DNA of 22,299 bases from JBGTKH01 sp041744735 (GTDB lineage Bacteria > Planctomycetota > Planctomycetia > Pirellulales > Pirellulaceae). The position numbers and the translations under genes were made by a program. A model generated the notes under the pieces. That model had not been told where the DNA came from and did not search any database. It was given only the letters and a program-made list of their open reading frames with translations. The stretch covers positions 1-22,299 of the forward strand of contig JBGTKH010000415.1 of NCBI GenBank assembly GCA_041744735.1, given 5' to 3'. This document shows, in pieces, positions 7,522-16,920 of this stretch; the stretch's first letter is position 1; the number at the start of each line of letters is the position of its first letter.

Positions 7522-10500
7522 ATGGTCCGGCAAACGACGTCCATCTTCATTGGGATTTTCGTGGCAGTGGTAATCTGGCGGGCTGCTCACCCGGCGTCTC
7601 TTGCCGCGGCGGGGCCGACCGAAAACGTCGTGCCGCAGGACACGTGCGTGGTCGAGTTGAATCTGCCTGAGGGGGCGACGGTTAGCGTGGACGGACGCGA
7701 GTATGGGACCAAGCGACTGCTGACGTTTCAGGGACTCAATCCACAACGGACTTATTCTTCACGACTGATCGTATCGTTTGGAAACGGCGCCCAGGTCGAA
7801 CGTAAACTACTTGTCAGCGGCGGACAACGACTTCAAGTCGCCGTGGCGAACCCGGAAACGAAACGCCCCGTGGTCGTGTTACAGACCGGCCATTCGCGCC
7901 GCCCGGATTTCATCGCGTTCTCTCCGGACGGACACTACCTGGCGTCCGCGCCCACGGATCAAGCAGAGATTCTGCTGTGGGACGTAAAGAGTGGAAGAAA
8001 GGTTCGGCAGTTGTCCGGCTCCGTGAATACTCGTGCGTGCCTGGATTTTTCATTGGATGGGCAGCGCCTCGTATCGGGCGGTAGCGACACTGTGCGGGTA
8101 TGGAACCTAACGACAGCCAAGCAGCTTCGCCTGTGGCACGTAAAGTCAGGTCCGCGGACTGGGCTCGTGGCCCAGAGAGATTGGCAAGTGAATTGCGTCG
8201 CAATTTCGCAAGACGGCAGATATGTGGCTGCTGGTGGATATGGCGAGATCGCCCCTGGGTTGGGTAATGGTGCTGCGTTGCGAGTCTGGGACGTAGACAG
8301 CGGCGCAGAACTATGGAATTCCCAAGGATTCACGGACTCGGTGAACGTCGTTGCCTTTTCGCCCGACGGGCGACGTATCGTTTCCGCTCCTGTGCATCCC
8401 GATTTAACACTCGACAAATCCATTCGGCTGTGGGACGCAAAATCCGGCCGCGCACTCGGACGCTTCGATGTGCCCGTCCAGCAAGCATACAGCGTAGGGT
8501 TTTCCAAAACCGGCGAGCGAGTCATCGTCGGAGCATGTGACACAGCCTTGGGGTTTTGGGACCTGGAATCGGGGCAAAAACTGGATCGAACGGACATCCC
8601 TTCTGCGACGTTGAAACAGCCGGGCGTGCGTTTCAGCCACTTTTGTCGCGTGTTGTTCTCCGGAGACGGGCGGCATGCACTGCGGCAAGTCAACGACACG
8701 TCTGTATCGGTAGCCGACATTGGTACCGGGCGTGAGTTGAGGAATTACGAAGGGGTCGTGCCTCTGGCGCTGTCGCATGATGGTCGATTGGCCGCCTACG
8801 CGATGCCGGACGGAGTGCAGCTTTGGGATGTGGAGCAGTGGAGGGAGGTTTGTCGACTCGAAGCGAACTTGGCAACGGATACCGTGATGGGGATTTCACC
8901 CAATGGAGAGTGGCTGGTTTCAGCGAAAGAAGGTAACTGGATCTCTGGCGACGATCACGCGTTATATCTCTGGAACGTTAGCTCCGGCCGAATGTTCAAT
9001 CGATTGGCGGGCCACCATGGTTTTATACAGCGGGTCGTTTTTTCGCCGGACAATCGAATGGTGGCGTCGGCAAGCAATGACCAAACATTCCGTCTCTGGG
9101 ATATTGAAACGGGCCGGGAAGTGTGGCGGAACGTCGTCGACACACTTCGTGTCGCCGATATTGGATTTTCTCCCGACGGGCGAAGGCTCATTACGGCAAT
9201 TCACGGGGAGGACGTGTCATTGTGGGACATCGCCACTAGGAAGCAAATCCGATGGTTCGATTTGCCAGGCCCTGCAGCCGCTAGGTGCGTCGCCTATTCG
9301 CCAGACGGACGATACGTTGCTGCCGGACGATGGTCTGGTGAGATTCACGTGTGGGACGCCAACTCCGGACGGGAAGTGCGCCGTTTTCAAGAAGACAAGT
9401 TCGTGCGGGCTCTGACGTTTTTTCCAGACGGCAAAAAGATCGCCTCAGATGCCATTCCCAAGCGCTTATGGGATGTCGAAACGGGCCGGGAAATCCGCGG
9501 ATTCTTCGACCAAAACATGGGCAGCCGTCTCGCGTTTTCACCTGATGGTAGGTTGATGGCGTCCCCGTGCCTCATCGGTAGCTTAACCGCGGGGGATGCC
9601 ACAGGTCATTATGGTGTCCTGTTGTGTGACACGCAGAGCGGACGGGTCTTACATCAGCTAAAAGGACATCGTTATGAAATTGGGTTCGTCGCGTTTTCAC
9701 AATCCGGGCATACCTTGGTGTCGAGCAACAAGAAAGAAGGACTGCGGCTGTGGGACGTAGCCACGGGATCAGAATTGGCTCGAGTGGCCTTCTTCAAATC
9801 AGGCGATCTAATAGTCACGACGTCGGAGGGTCTGTTTGATGGCCCCGAACGCGCGCGGAATCTGGTCGGTTACACGATCGCAGATGGTCTCGATGTCGTA
9901 CCCGTAGACCGATTCTTTCAGGACTTCTATTATCCGGGACTTTTACCGGCTTTGTTACAAGGTGAGCGGCCGCTGCCCGGTGCAAAGGTCAAGCTCTTAC
10001 CGCCGCCGCTGGTGCGGATTGTATCACCCAGCCACGACACACCCGTAGATGTGGCTCAAGTCGCGTTAGTCGTTGAACTCTCGGACCAGGGTGGCGGGAT
10101 TCAGGGGCCGTGGCTCGTTCATAACGGCGCGCGAGTGCCGATCGCCGGCAATACACAGCGTGAAGGTGATCCGGCTAGGCACACGCTGACCGCCACCCTT
10201 GTCCAAGGCGAAAACCGTTTGGAAGTCCACGCGGCCAGCACCGATGGCGCGTGGGAAAGCGAACCGGCCGTGCTGGTGTTGCGATATGAAAAGCCTTTGG
10301 ACCAGCCAGAGATACATGTGCTGGCCGTCGGGGTCAGTGACTATCGGCTGGACGCCTATGACCTGAAGTTCGCTGCCGCCGATGCCAACGCCATCGCGGC
10401 CTTGTTCGACAAGCGCGGGAAGTCGCTCTACAAGTCCGTTCACGTCTCTAACCTCATCGACGCCGCGGCCCTCAAGACGACCATCCATGACACGTTAAAG

Positions 10501-11103
10501 GCAATTGCGGCGCGGGCCGAACCGCAAGACACGCTCGTCGTGTTCCTGGCCGGACACGGTGTGACTCTCGGACAACGGTTCTATTTTCTGCCCCACGATT
10601 TCTCGTCACAGGCCAAGACGGTAGAGGAAGATATCCGCCAGCAAGGACTACCTGCGGACGTACTCGGCGACTGGATTGGCGCCGTGCCAGCCTTGAAACG
10701 GGTTTTGATTTTCGACACCTGCCAGTCGGCCAGCGCACTGAGTCTCGCCGGCTTGAGCCGCGACCCGTTCACCCTCCGCGGCGCGATGGAACGGCTGAGC
10801 CGCGCGCAAGGCGTCTTTACGATCGTCGCGGGTGAAACGGATGCCTACGAAGTCAAGGAATTACAGCACGGCCTGCTCACATACACGCTACTGGCCGGGT
10901 TGCGTGCCGTGGACCGCGGACCGTTGGCCGACAAATCCGTCACCCCGACGAACGACGATCGCCTCGTCGATGTGCTCGGGTGGTTCAGCTTCGCCTCCGA
11001 CCACGTGCCCGATTTGACGGAACACTACTTCGGCAAGATTCAACAAGTGCAAACCGCCGGCCACGGAATGAGTTTTCCAATCTTGCCGTTGGACGAGCCG
11101 TAA
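7522..11103 (+). CDS. Exported PEGA-WD40-caspase (peptidase C14-like) protein
   Basis: This 1,193-residue protein joins three parts. After a signal peptide (IFIGIFVAVVIWRAAHPASLAAA) a PEGA-like beta domain spans about residues 43-107 (VELNLPEGATVSVDG). Then come WD40 units from about 120 to 780; I count 14 tryptophan-Asp-type strands (for example ILLWDVKSG, SIRLWDAKSG, TFRLWDIETG, GLRLWDVATG), enough for two seven-bladed propellers. From about 928 a caspase fold begins (VLAVGVSDYRLDAYDLKFAA). Its catalytic pair is present: His1012 in FLAGHG and Cys1067 in FDTCQSA. The family cleaves after basic or acidic residues; specificity cannot be read here. The start is set by GGGAG eight bases before ATG 7522. 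The signal peptide puts the protease outside the cytoplasm. The gene lies 57 bases before the TPR-CHAT gene. Confidence 0.94.
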   Translation: MVRQTTSIFIGIFVAVVIWRAAHPASLAAAGPTENVVPQDTCVVELNLPEGATVSVDGREYGTKRLLTFQGLNPQRTYSSRLIVSFGNGAQVERKLLVSGGQRLQVAVANPETKRPVVVLQTGHSRRPDFIAFSPDGHYLASAPTDQAEILLWDVKSGRKVRQLSGSVNTRACLDFSLDGQRLVSGGSDTVRVWNLTTAKQLRLWHVKSGPRTGLVAQRDWQVNCVAISQDGRYVAAGGYGEIAPGLGNGAALRVWDVDSGAELWNSQGFTDSVNVVAFSPDGRRIVSAPVHPDLTLDKSIRLWDAKSGRALGRFDVPVQQAYSVGFSKTGERVIVGACDTALGFWDLESGQKLDRTDIPSATLKQPGVRFSHFCRVLFSGDGRHALRQVNDTSVSVADIGTGRELRNYEGVVPLALSHDGRLAAYAMPDGVQLWDVEQWREVCRLEANLATDTVMGISPNGEWLVSAKEGNWISGDDHALYLWNVSSGRMFNRLAGHHGFIQRVVFSPDNRMVASASNDQTFRLWDIETGREVWRNVVDTLRVADIGFSPDGRRLITAIHGEDVSLWDIATRKQIRWFDLPGPAAARCVAYSPDGRYVAAGRWSGEIHVWDANSGREVRRFQEDKFVRALTFFPDGKKIASDAIPKRLWDVETGREIRGFFDQNMGSRLAFSPDGRLMASPCLIGSLTAGDATGHYGVLLCDTQSGRVLHQLKGHRYEIGFVAFSQSGHTLVSSNKKEGLRLWDVATGSELARVAFFKSGDLIVTTSEGLFDGPERARNLVGYTIADGLDVVPVDRFFQDFYYPGLLPALLQGERPLPGAKVKLLPPPLVRIVSPSHDTPVDVAQVALVVELSDQGGGIQGPWLVHNGARVPIAGNTQREGDPARHTLTATLVQGENRLEVHAASTDGAWESEPAVLVLRYEKPLDQPEIHVLAVGVSDYRLDAYDLKFAAADANAIAALFDKRGKSLYKSVHVSNLIDAAALKTTIHDTLKAIAARAEPQDTLVVFLAGHGVTLGQRFYFLPHDFSSQAKTVEEDIRQQGLPADVLGDWIGAVPALKRVLIFDTCQSASALSLAGLSRDPFTLRGAMERLSRAQGVFTIVAGETDAYEVKELQHGLLTYTLLAGLRAVDRGPLADKSVTPTNDDRLVDVLGWFSFASDHVPDLTEHYFGKIQQVQTAGHGMSFPILPLDEP

Positions 11104-11160
11104 ACGATTCGACTTGCAATACCATGTAAGGTCGGGGAAGGGTAGCCGGAGGTTAGCATT

Positions 11161-14100
11161 ATGCGATCTTATCAAATCCGACTCGCATTTCTGTTTTTAG
11201 CAGTCGTGACCGCTGGATTTGCGCCCGCGGCTGAGAACGACAAAGCCGAAATGGTAAAGTCACAGGTAAAGGAGAAGACGGATCGCTTCCACGCTGCCCA
11301 AAAAAGGGGCGATTTGCAGGAGATGGAACGAATCGGCCCCGAAATCGACAACTTTGTGCAGAAGGCGCTCGGCGATTATCCGGACCCGATGCTCAAATCT
11401 CCGCTTCAAAAGCAACTGGCTGAGACCAACGTCTCTTGGCGTCTAATGCTTGGGGAGGAATACCTGGATCAAGGTCAACCAGGGCGCGCAGAGCCGTTTT
11501 GCCGACGCGCGTTGGAATTGGCGGACGAGTGCCTTTCTCCCCTTTTTAGTTACGATGGTTACGCGCCGACGAGCACCCTTTTGAAATCTGTGCAGGCGTC
11601 CGGCGCTGCCGAGGAGGTTGCCAAGCTGCAAAAACGGATGAGATTCTACGAGCTTAAGAGTCTGCTTGATGAGGCAAACAACGACAAAAATTATGCGAAT
11701 GCCGAGCTCATTACGCAACAGGCGCTTGAGGCGGCAGAGCAACTGTTTCCGCAACACCCGCTGGTCATTGCTTGGTGCGTTGGTAACCAGGCAACGATTT
11801 ACCACATTCAAAAAAAGTACCCTCAGGCCGAAGAATGCTACGCACGGTTCAATGCACTCGCCCGTGACTCACTGGGCGCAAGGTCTACGCGTTATCTCCC
11901 CGATGGTGTGCTGGGACGGTCTTATTACGAGTTTTGGTGTCATGCCGCACAGCGCGGACAACAACAGTCTGAGCGAGCCAAGAACTGGCTGCTGGAGGCA
12001 GTGCATCATCTTGAAGTGGATTATGCGGCCGATGGAACGAGACAGGATGCGCTCTGCAATGCTTTAAACGAATTGGGGTACCTGTATAACCGGGATAACA
12101 ACGCAGACCAGGCCGAGCGGGCCTATCGGCGCTGGCTGGTCTTGTTCCAAGAATTCAAAATTGCTCAAGGCTATTCAGCCGACGTCGCATTCAGGAACGA
12201 GTTCACGGTGTATTGGAACCTTGCTACGCTCTGCTGGGAGCAAGGAAGGTACGACGAGGCACAGGCCAGTTACGAGGAAGCGCGCGAAATCCTGAAACGT
12301 CTGAATTCGCCGAGTAATGCGATTGAGATACCGAAGCTTGAGATTCAACTCGCCGCTGTGCTTTCGCGGCAAGGCAAATTTGCGGATGCCGAGCGGCAGC
12401 TCAACAGCTTGCAAAACGAATTGGAGTTGCGGTTCGGCCGTGAAGACCCGCACGCATCAATCCTGCTGGACCAGATCGCCAGAATCTATTTGGAGCAAGG
12501 GCGTGTCGCCGCAGCCGATCGTTTGTTTAGGAGGCAAATTAGCTTGCTTGAGCAGCTCAACGGTTTCTTAAATGCGCAGGTCGTTGATTCAATTGAGGAA
12601 CTTGCCGACGAATACCTGCACCAGAAAAGATACGCCGAGGCAACGGCGCTCTCGGAGCGCGTTCTAAACCAACTCAGGAATGACAACTCGCATTTGGATT
12701 TCAAAAATAAGGCAATGTCCCTCGCCTTGTGCAACCTGGCAATTGTCCGCCTTGACCAGAAAGAATATGCGAATGCCGACGAGCTACTCGCAGAGGCGAT
12801 CCTAATTGCCAAGGGCGATCCGACGTTGGCCGGCCTGGCGCAGTCACTCGAGCACAATACCGCTTTTGTCAAGGCGGCCTCCGGCCAATACAGCGAAGCG
12901 GCGAGCTGTTACGAGGAATTCCTCAAGCGCGAAGAGGCGGCAGGTGCAAGCGACGGGGACCATATAACGTTGCTTTCCAACTTGACTGTGGTTTATTGCC
13001 ACCAAGGTAGGTTCACGGAGGCAGAAGCGCTAGCTCGGCGAATCGGGGAAATTGACAGGCTGGAAATGAGCAATCTGGCGTGGTTTTTTGCAGAGCACGG
13101 CCAAGACGCCACAGCGGAACGTCTCACCCAGCAGGCGATCGAGTTTGCGGAGCGATCAGGTGTCGGCATGATTCGTCGTTCGGTCGACTATCAGCAACTC
13201 GCGAAGATTCAATGGCGTCAGAAACGCACCAGCCAAGCGATCGAAAACCTGCGCCGCGCCATGCAGTTGGCCGAGGAGCAGCGATTCCAGGCGTCCAGCT
13301 TCGCCTTCGATCGCGCGGTGGTTTTCGAGCGATTCGGCACGGCGTATGAAACCATGGTGAGCTGGCAGTACGGCTTGGGAAACGTTGACCAAGCGTGGAA
13401 CGCCGCGGAACGGGGCAAGGCGCGATCTCTCCTGGACGAAATGGAGTCCAAGCAGGCGGACCTGTTGGCGAGAGCACCAGTGCAAAAAGTCGAGCTACTC
13501 CGCCAACGGGAGGCGGTCGCCAACGTGCGCGTCGTAGGGCTCGAACGGCAGCTAGAAACGCTGCGCATTCAGACCGGCCTTGCAAACGACGTGCGCAATC
13601 GACGCCGCGAGAAACTCGATCTGGACTTGGCCGACGCCCGCCAGGACGTGGTGAACGTTTACCGCGAGATGCGGGTCCTCAGCCCCGCCTACCAACTGAC
13701 CGGGGCTGCGAAGTTCGACCCCATCACCTTGAAGCAGTTTCAGGCGTGGTTGGCAGAACGGCAGGCAACTCTGCTGATGTACCTGCTAGGCGAGAACGAG
13801 GGATTCTGCTTCGTGGTTTCACCCACCGGCCAACCACAGCTTGAGAAACTGGATATTTCCGCGGAGGGAGCCGGGCTGTTGGGCATCGAGCCAGGCCCGT
13901 TTAATGCGGAGCGAGCGGACGCGGCAATGCGAGTCAACGGCAACCATTTGCACGACCTTCTGGCGCATCCTGCGAAAGCGTATGACGCCGTGCCGCGGCT
14001 GGCCCAACTTTGGGAGCTGGTCGTTCCAGAAGCGGTCCGGCGTGGATTGACCGACGGAAGAATTGCAAATCTAATTGTTGTACCAGACGGGCCGCTATCG

Positions 14101-14976
14101 TTATTACCCTTTGAAGCGTTGGTTGTGGAGAGTGGCGAATCTACGAAGTTTCTGCTCGACATGGGGCCGCCAATTCAATACGCCCCGTCTGCGACAGTAC
14201 TTCTGAATCTCGCACAGCGCACCTCCAGGACCGCACAAGCAACGGCCGCGTCGGTGTTGACGGTAGGTGACCCCGCTTACCAGCAACCGTCGCACGGCGG
14301 CGGAACCAGGAGTGTCTTGGACGAGCTGCGGGCGGGTTCAATGTATGCGCGCAGCGGCGGTACGCTGGAGCGATTGCCATTCACGAACTGGGAGTCGCAT
14401 TGGGTTGAAGAACACTTCACAAAAAACGGCGTCGCCGTGCGGGCTCTGCGGGGCCAGGCGGCGACGGAAGCCAATCTCCGCGCGCAGGTCAGCGGGCGGC
14501 GAGTAGTTCACTTGGCCAGCCACGGCCTGGCGGACCAGCAATACGGCAATTTCTTTGGCGCATTAGCATTGACTCCCAATAGCTCCGGTCCGTTCGATCC
14601 GGCCAACGATGGCTTTTTGACGCTGCCAGAGATATACGAACTGAATCTGTCGGGCTGCGAACTGACGATCCTCAGCGCCTGCCAGACCAACTTCGGACCG
14701 CAGCAACGCGGTGAAGGCGTGTGGGCCTTGTCGCGCGCGTTTTTGGTCGCCGGTTCGCGCCGTGTCGTGGCGACGAATTGGAACGTCAACGACCGGGCCT
14801 CGGCGACCTTGATCAGTTACTTCACGTCGCAACTCGCGCAAGCCGAAGCTCGCGGCGAAACACCTGATTACGCGCAGGCGCTCCACCACGCCAAGCGCCG
14901 CATCCGCCAAGAAAACAACGGCCGCTGGGCCAGCCCGTTTTACTGGGCGCCGTTTGTGTTGATCGGCCCGAAGTGA
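11161..14976 (+). CDS. Exported TPR-CHAT protease
   Basis: This is a 1,271-residue protein with a signal peptide (IRLAFLFLAVVTAGFAPAAE). A long alpha-solenoid of tetratricopeptide repeats covers about residues 100-750 (units such as EQGRYDEAQASYEEAREIL and HQKRYAEATALSERVL). A coiled coil at about 755-845 (LLRQREAVANVRVVGLERQL) follows. The C-terminal CHAT domain, about 855-1271, is a caspase relative. It shows LIVVPDGPLSLLPFEAL, His1121 in HLASHG and Cys1174 in ILSACQTN, the expected catalytic pair. The ribosome site GGAGG is eight bases before the ATG. CHAT proteases include separase-like HetF partners and Csx29 of type III-E CRISPR, but here there is no CRISPR gene and the protein appears exported, so a Craspase role is unlikely. 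The substrate is unknown. Confidence 0.94.
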   Translation: MRSYQIRLAFLFLAVVTAGFAPAAENDKAEMVKSQVKEKTDRFHAAQKRGDLQEMERIGPEIDNFVQKALGDYPDPMLKSPLQKQLAETNVSWRLMLGEEYLDQGQPGRAEPFCRRALELADECLSPLFSYDGYAPTSTLLKSVQASGAAEEVAKLQKRMRFYELKSLLDEANNDKNYANAELITQQALEAAEQLFPQHPLVIAWCVGNQATIYHIQKKYPQAEECYARFNALARDSLGARSTRYLPDGVLGRSYYEFWCHAAQRGQQQSERAKNWLLEAVHHLEVDYAADGTRQDALCNALNELGYLYNRDNNADQAERAYRRWLVLFQEFKIAQGYSADVAFRNEFTVYWNLATLCWEQGRYDEAQASYEEAREILKRLNSPSNAIEIPKLEIQLAAVLSRQGKFADAERQLNSLQNELELRFGREDPHASILLDQIARIYLEQGRVAAADRLFRRQISLLEQLNGFLNAQVVDSIEELADEYLHQKRYAEATALSERVLNQLRNDNSHLDFKNKAMSLALCNLAIVRLDQKEYANADELLAEAILIAKGDPTLAGLAQSLEHNTAFVKAASGQYSEAASCYEEFLKREEAAGASDGDHITLLSNLTVVYCHQGRFTEAEALARRIGEIDRLEMSNLAWFFAEHGQDATAERLTQQAIEFAERSGVGMIRRSVDYQQLAKIQWRQKRTSQAIENLRRAMQLAEEQRFQASSFAFDRAVVFERFGTAYETMVSWQYGLGNVDQAWNAAERGKARSLLDEMESKQADLLARAPVQKVELLRQREAVANVRVVGLERQLETLRIQTGLANDVRNRRREKLDLDLADARQDVVNVYREMRVLSPAYQLTGAAKFDPITLKQFQAWLAERQATLLMYLLGENEGFCFVVSPTGQPQLEKLDISAEGAGLLGIEPGPFNAERADAAMRVNGNHLHDLLAHPAKAYDAVPRLAQLWELVVPEAVRRGLTDGRIANLIVVPDGPLSLLPFEALVVESGESTKFLLDMGPPIQYAPSATVLLNLAQRTSRTAQATAASVLTVGDPAYQQPSHGGGTRSVLDELRAGSMYARSGGTLERLPFTNWESHWVEEHFTKNGVAVRALRGQAATEANLRAQVSGRRVVHLASHGLADQQYGNFFGALALTPNSSGPFDPANDGFLTLPEIYELNLSGCELTILSACQTNFGPQQRGEGVWALSRAFLVAGSRRVVATNWNVNDRASATLISYFTSQLAQAEARGETPDYAQALHHAKRRIRQENNGRWASPFYWAPFVLIGPK

Positions 14977-15035
14977 GACACGCGGTCGGTCTGCATTCCC
15001 CAGACATCACCCTGTTGGCAAGAGGTTTTCTTAAC

Positions 15036-16301
15036 ATGGTGAGCGCTCGAAAGTTTAGCAATTCAACCGCTGTATTGGTTACTGTGACGCGACAAACATT
15101 TCTCGCGTTCGTGCTTGTGGTGGCCAATGATGTGCCATCAAGGTTTGTGGTCGCGCAGAGTCAAGATGCATCAGTCGGATCCGTGGCCTATGTCAAGGCA
15201 TGGCGAGCGAAAGTTAAGCATGGCGAGCAAGTCGTGGCGACGGTTGCCAGTGGCAAGTGGGCCTCGGTCGAGCAGATCAAGGGGAATTATTACTTGCTTT
15301 CCCTCAGCGACATCAATGACAAGCAAGTGCGAGGGTGGGTCCATCGTGATGACCTGTTGGTCCGCGGCCGGTTCACTCGCGCCGAGCAGACCATGCTTCA
15401 GCAATCACAGGCGATCTACAACCAAGTTCACAAATTGGTTTTTGATGGACTACCGCTCGACGGCTGGGATTTTCTTGACAACGCGCGGCGGGCCGTATCC
15501 CTCGTCAGCATCGTTTGGGGCGCCGACCATCCCGAGCCGACTCGCTACAAGGAACACGTCGCGGGGATCCTTGAGCAGCAAGGAGAATTCACGGCTGCCA
15601 AAACTTTGCGTGAAGAGATTCTCGAAACGCGGCGGCGCAGCTTGCCGTCGCCGCATGGCGACACCGCCGATGCCATGAGCAAACTTGCGATTGTCCTGAC
15701 CGACGCGGAGCGGCAAATTGCACTTTACAAAGAAGTGGCCGACATCCACGCCCAGGTTCACGGAAAGGAACACTACCAGTATCTGATTACGCTTCAACGG
15801 CGAGCCAATGTGCATTTGGCGGCGAATCAGTTGCAGTTGGCGCGCGAGTGCTTCGAGGAACTTGTACCCACGCTGCAGAAGGCAGATATACATCCTTGGG
15901 GGCTTAATGCGGCCCTGAACCTTGCGACGGTGTGCGCGCTACGGACCATGCGGCCGCCGAAAGAGCGTACGAGACGTACGCAATCACGTCATCCAAACGC
16001 ACCAGATTCTCTTGATCTGGCAATGCTCCGCCGCGCAGCGCCTCTAAAATCGCGAACGAAAACAGACCGTGCCCCACGTCGCCAAGTCGGTAGTTTTCGT
16101 GGCTGTACTGGCCGCTGCTGCACGAGGCAAACTTGCCTTGCCCCGTATGTTCGCGTAGCGCGGCGACGAAGGCGGCGGACATGCCCGGCCCTTGCGGCAT
16201 TTCGCTGCCGCGCGTATCGCCGGAAATTCGCTCCTGGCAAGCATCGACCAACAACAGCCGGTGTCCCGCTTTGGCACGCTCGACCGAGGCTTCAATCGTA
16301 G
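15036..16301 (+). CDS. SH3-like/TPR exported protein, 3'-truncated chimeric frame (probable pseudogene)
   Basis: The first 300 codons look genuine. There is an N-terminal hydrophobic segment (VTRQTFLAFVLVVANDV), an SH3-like domain at about residues 47-105 (VAYVKAWRAKVKHGEQVVAT, GWVHRDDLLV), then TPR-like helices ending at GLNAALNLATVC near base 15935. After that the frame turns Arg/Pro-rich and simply reads the antisense strand of the caspase gene to 16301, so this tail is not a normal protein end. In another frame the DNA continues as ATDHAAAERAYETYAI, which still looks like a TPR helix. That suggests a two-base shift at GCGCGC (15934-15939) before the true break. The gene beginning at 21701 has the same SH3-like domain and shows what an intact relative looks like. 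AGAGG at 15021-15025 supports ATG 15036. It follows the TPR-CHAT gene by 59 bases. Confidence 0.6.
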   Translation: MVSARKFSNSTAVLVTVTRQTFLAFVLVVANDVPSRFVVAQSQDASVGSVAYVKAWRAKVKHGEQVVATVASGKWASVEQIKGNYYLLSLSDINDKQVRGWVHRDDLLVRGRFTRAEQTMLQQSQAIYNQVHKLVFDGLPLDGWDFLDNARRAVSLVSIVWGADHPEPTRYKEHVAGILEQQGEFTAAKTLREEILETRRRSLPSPHGDTADAMSKLAIVLTDAERQIALYKEVADIHAQVHGKEHYQYLITLQRRANVHLAANQLQLARECFEELVPTLQKADIHPWGLNAALNLATVCALRTMRPPKERTRRTQSRHPNAPDSLDLAMLRRAAPLKSRTKTDRAPRRQVGSFRGCTGRCCTRQTCLAPYVRVARRRRRRTCPALAAFRCRAYRRKFAPGKHRPTTAGVPLWHARPRLQS

Positions 16302-16863
16302 TCAGCCGCAACGCTGTCTCGTCCAGAAAGCTGCGCAGCCCGTCGCTGGGCAGCACGTATGCCGTACGATTCTGCTCGAAGCCATGCGAGCAAAACGACA
16401 CGATGAGCATTTCTTCATCATGCTGTGTTTCGCCGACGACCGTGGCGAGGCTCTTCAAGATCGTCGTTTTCTTGGCGTCGGAGACGGTCACGCCCAAGCC
16501 CGCCAGCGTATCTTGATGGCTCCGGACGATTGCTGCCGATGGTGTGCCACTGAGCGCGAGGACGCAATTCTTCGGCGGGATCAACCTGAGTTCGACGACA
16601 AACAAGTACGCTTGTTCAATCGCGTCGTGAACGGCGAACTGCAAGGGGGACAGGCCGCGGTCCTCGGTGAACGAGTTGATGCCGACAAACAATCCGGCAT
16701 TGCCCGCCTGCGGCTGATCGTTGACTGGAACGAGCACGGCATCGAGACTTCGCGGTTGGACCGCGACGTCATTCGGCTCAGGCGGTAATTGGGCGATCAC
16801 GCTGGTCACAGTGCCGGCAAGCATGATCATCAAGCAGCAATTGATTGGTAACCAACGACTCAT
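15904..16863 (-). CDS. Exported stand-alone caspase-like protease (peptidase C14)
   Basis: This is a 319-residue caspase-family protein with no extra domains. A signal peptide is visible at the start (CCLMIMLAGTVTSVIA, then Q), so it should act outside the cytoplasm. The caspase fold starts at GLFVGINSFTEDRGLSPLQF. The catalytic pair is His160 in SFCSHGFEQ and Cys209 in LLLVDACQE, with the family-typical Asp two residues before the Cys. The last 20 or so residues (SAAAWSVARTPSQGSGPH) come from the antisense of the neighbouring TPR gene, so the natural C-terminus is lost; the catalytic core is complete and activity may survive. It follows the kinase gene by 57 bases and is the last gene of the sigma factor-kinase-caspase run. 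Confidence 0.88.
   Translation of the reverse strand: MSRWLPINCCLMIMLAGTVTSVIAQLPPEPNDVAVQPRSLDAVLVPVNDQPQAGNAGLFVGINSFTEDRGLSPLQFAVHDAIEQAYLFVVELRLIPPKNCVLALSGTPSAAIVRSHQDTLAGLGVTVSDAKKTTILKSLATVVGETQHDEEMLIVSFCSHGFEQNRTAYVLPSDGLRSFLDETALRLTTIEASVERAKAGHRLLLVDACQERISGDTRGSEMPQGPGMSAAFVAALREHTGQGKFASCSSGQYSHENYRLGDVGHGLFSFAILEALRGGALPDQENLVRLDDVIAYVSYALSAAAWSVARTPSQGSGPH
15930..15990. other. Tail-to-tail junction of two truncated genes
   Basis: Here the plus-strand SH3-like/TPR gene and the minus-strand caspase gene run into one another and both lose their expected ends. On plus, TPR-like coding stops making sense after 15935, or about 15975 allowing for a two-base shift. On minus, the caspase is convincing down to RLDDVIAYVSYAL (about 15965) and then ends in SAAAWSVARTPSQGSGPH, which is the antisense of the TPR gene. 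A deletion that removed the ends of two convergent genes would produce this; an assembly join would look the same. Confidence 0.55.
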
Positions 16864-16920
16864 TTCCAGAAACTAGCTTCCGCTTGCAGCAGAAACCCTT
16901 GTCCGTTGATTCCGTTGCCC

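Noticed and set aside
7959..8720. Minus-strand 253-codon frame inside the WD40-caspase gene
   Set aside because: It is antisense to clear WD40 repeats with regular spacing and is a shadow of GC-rich coding DNA.
11161..14976. TPR-CHAT protein as a type III-E CRISPR (Craspase) component
   Set aside because: No CRISPR array or gRAMP-like gene is present, and the N-terminal signal peptide points to export.
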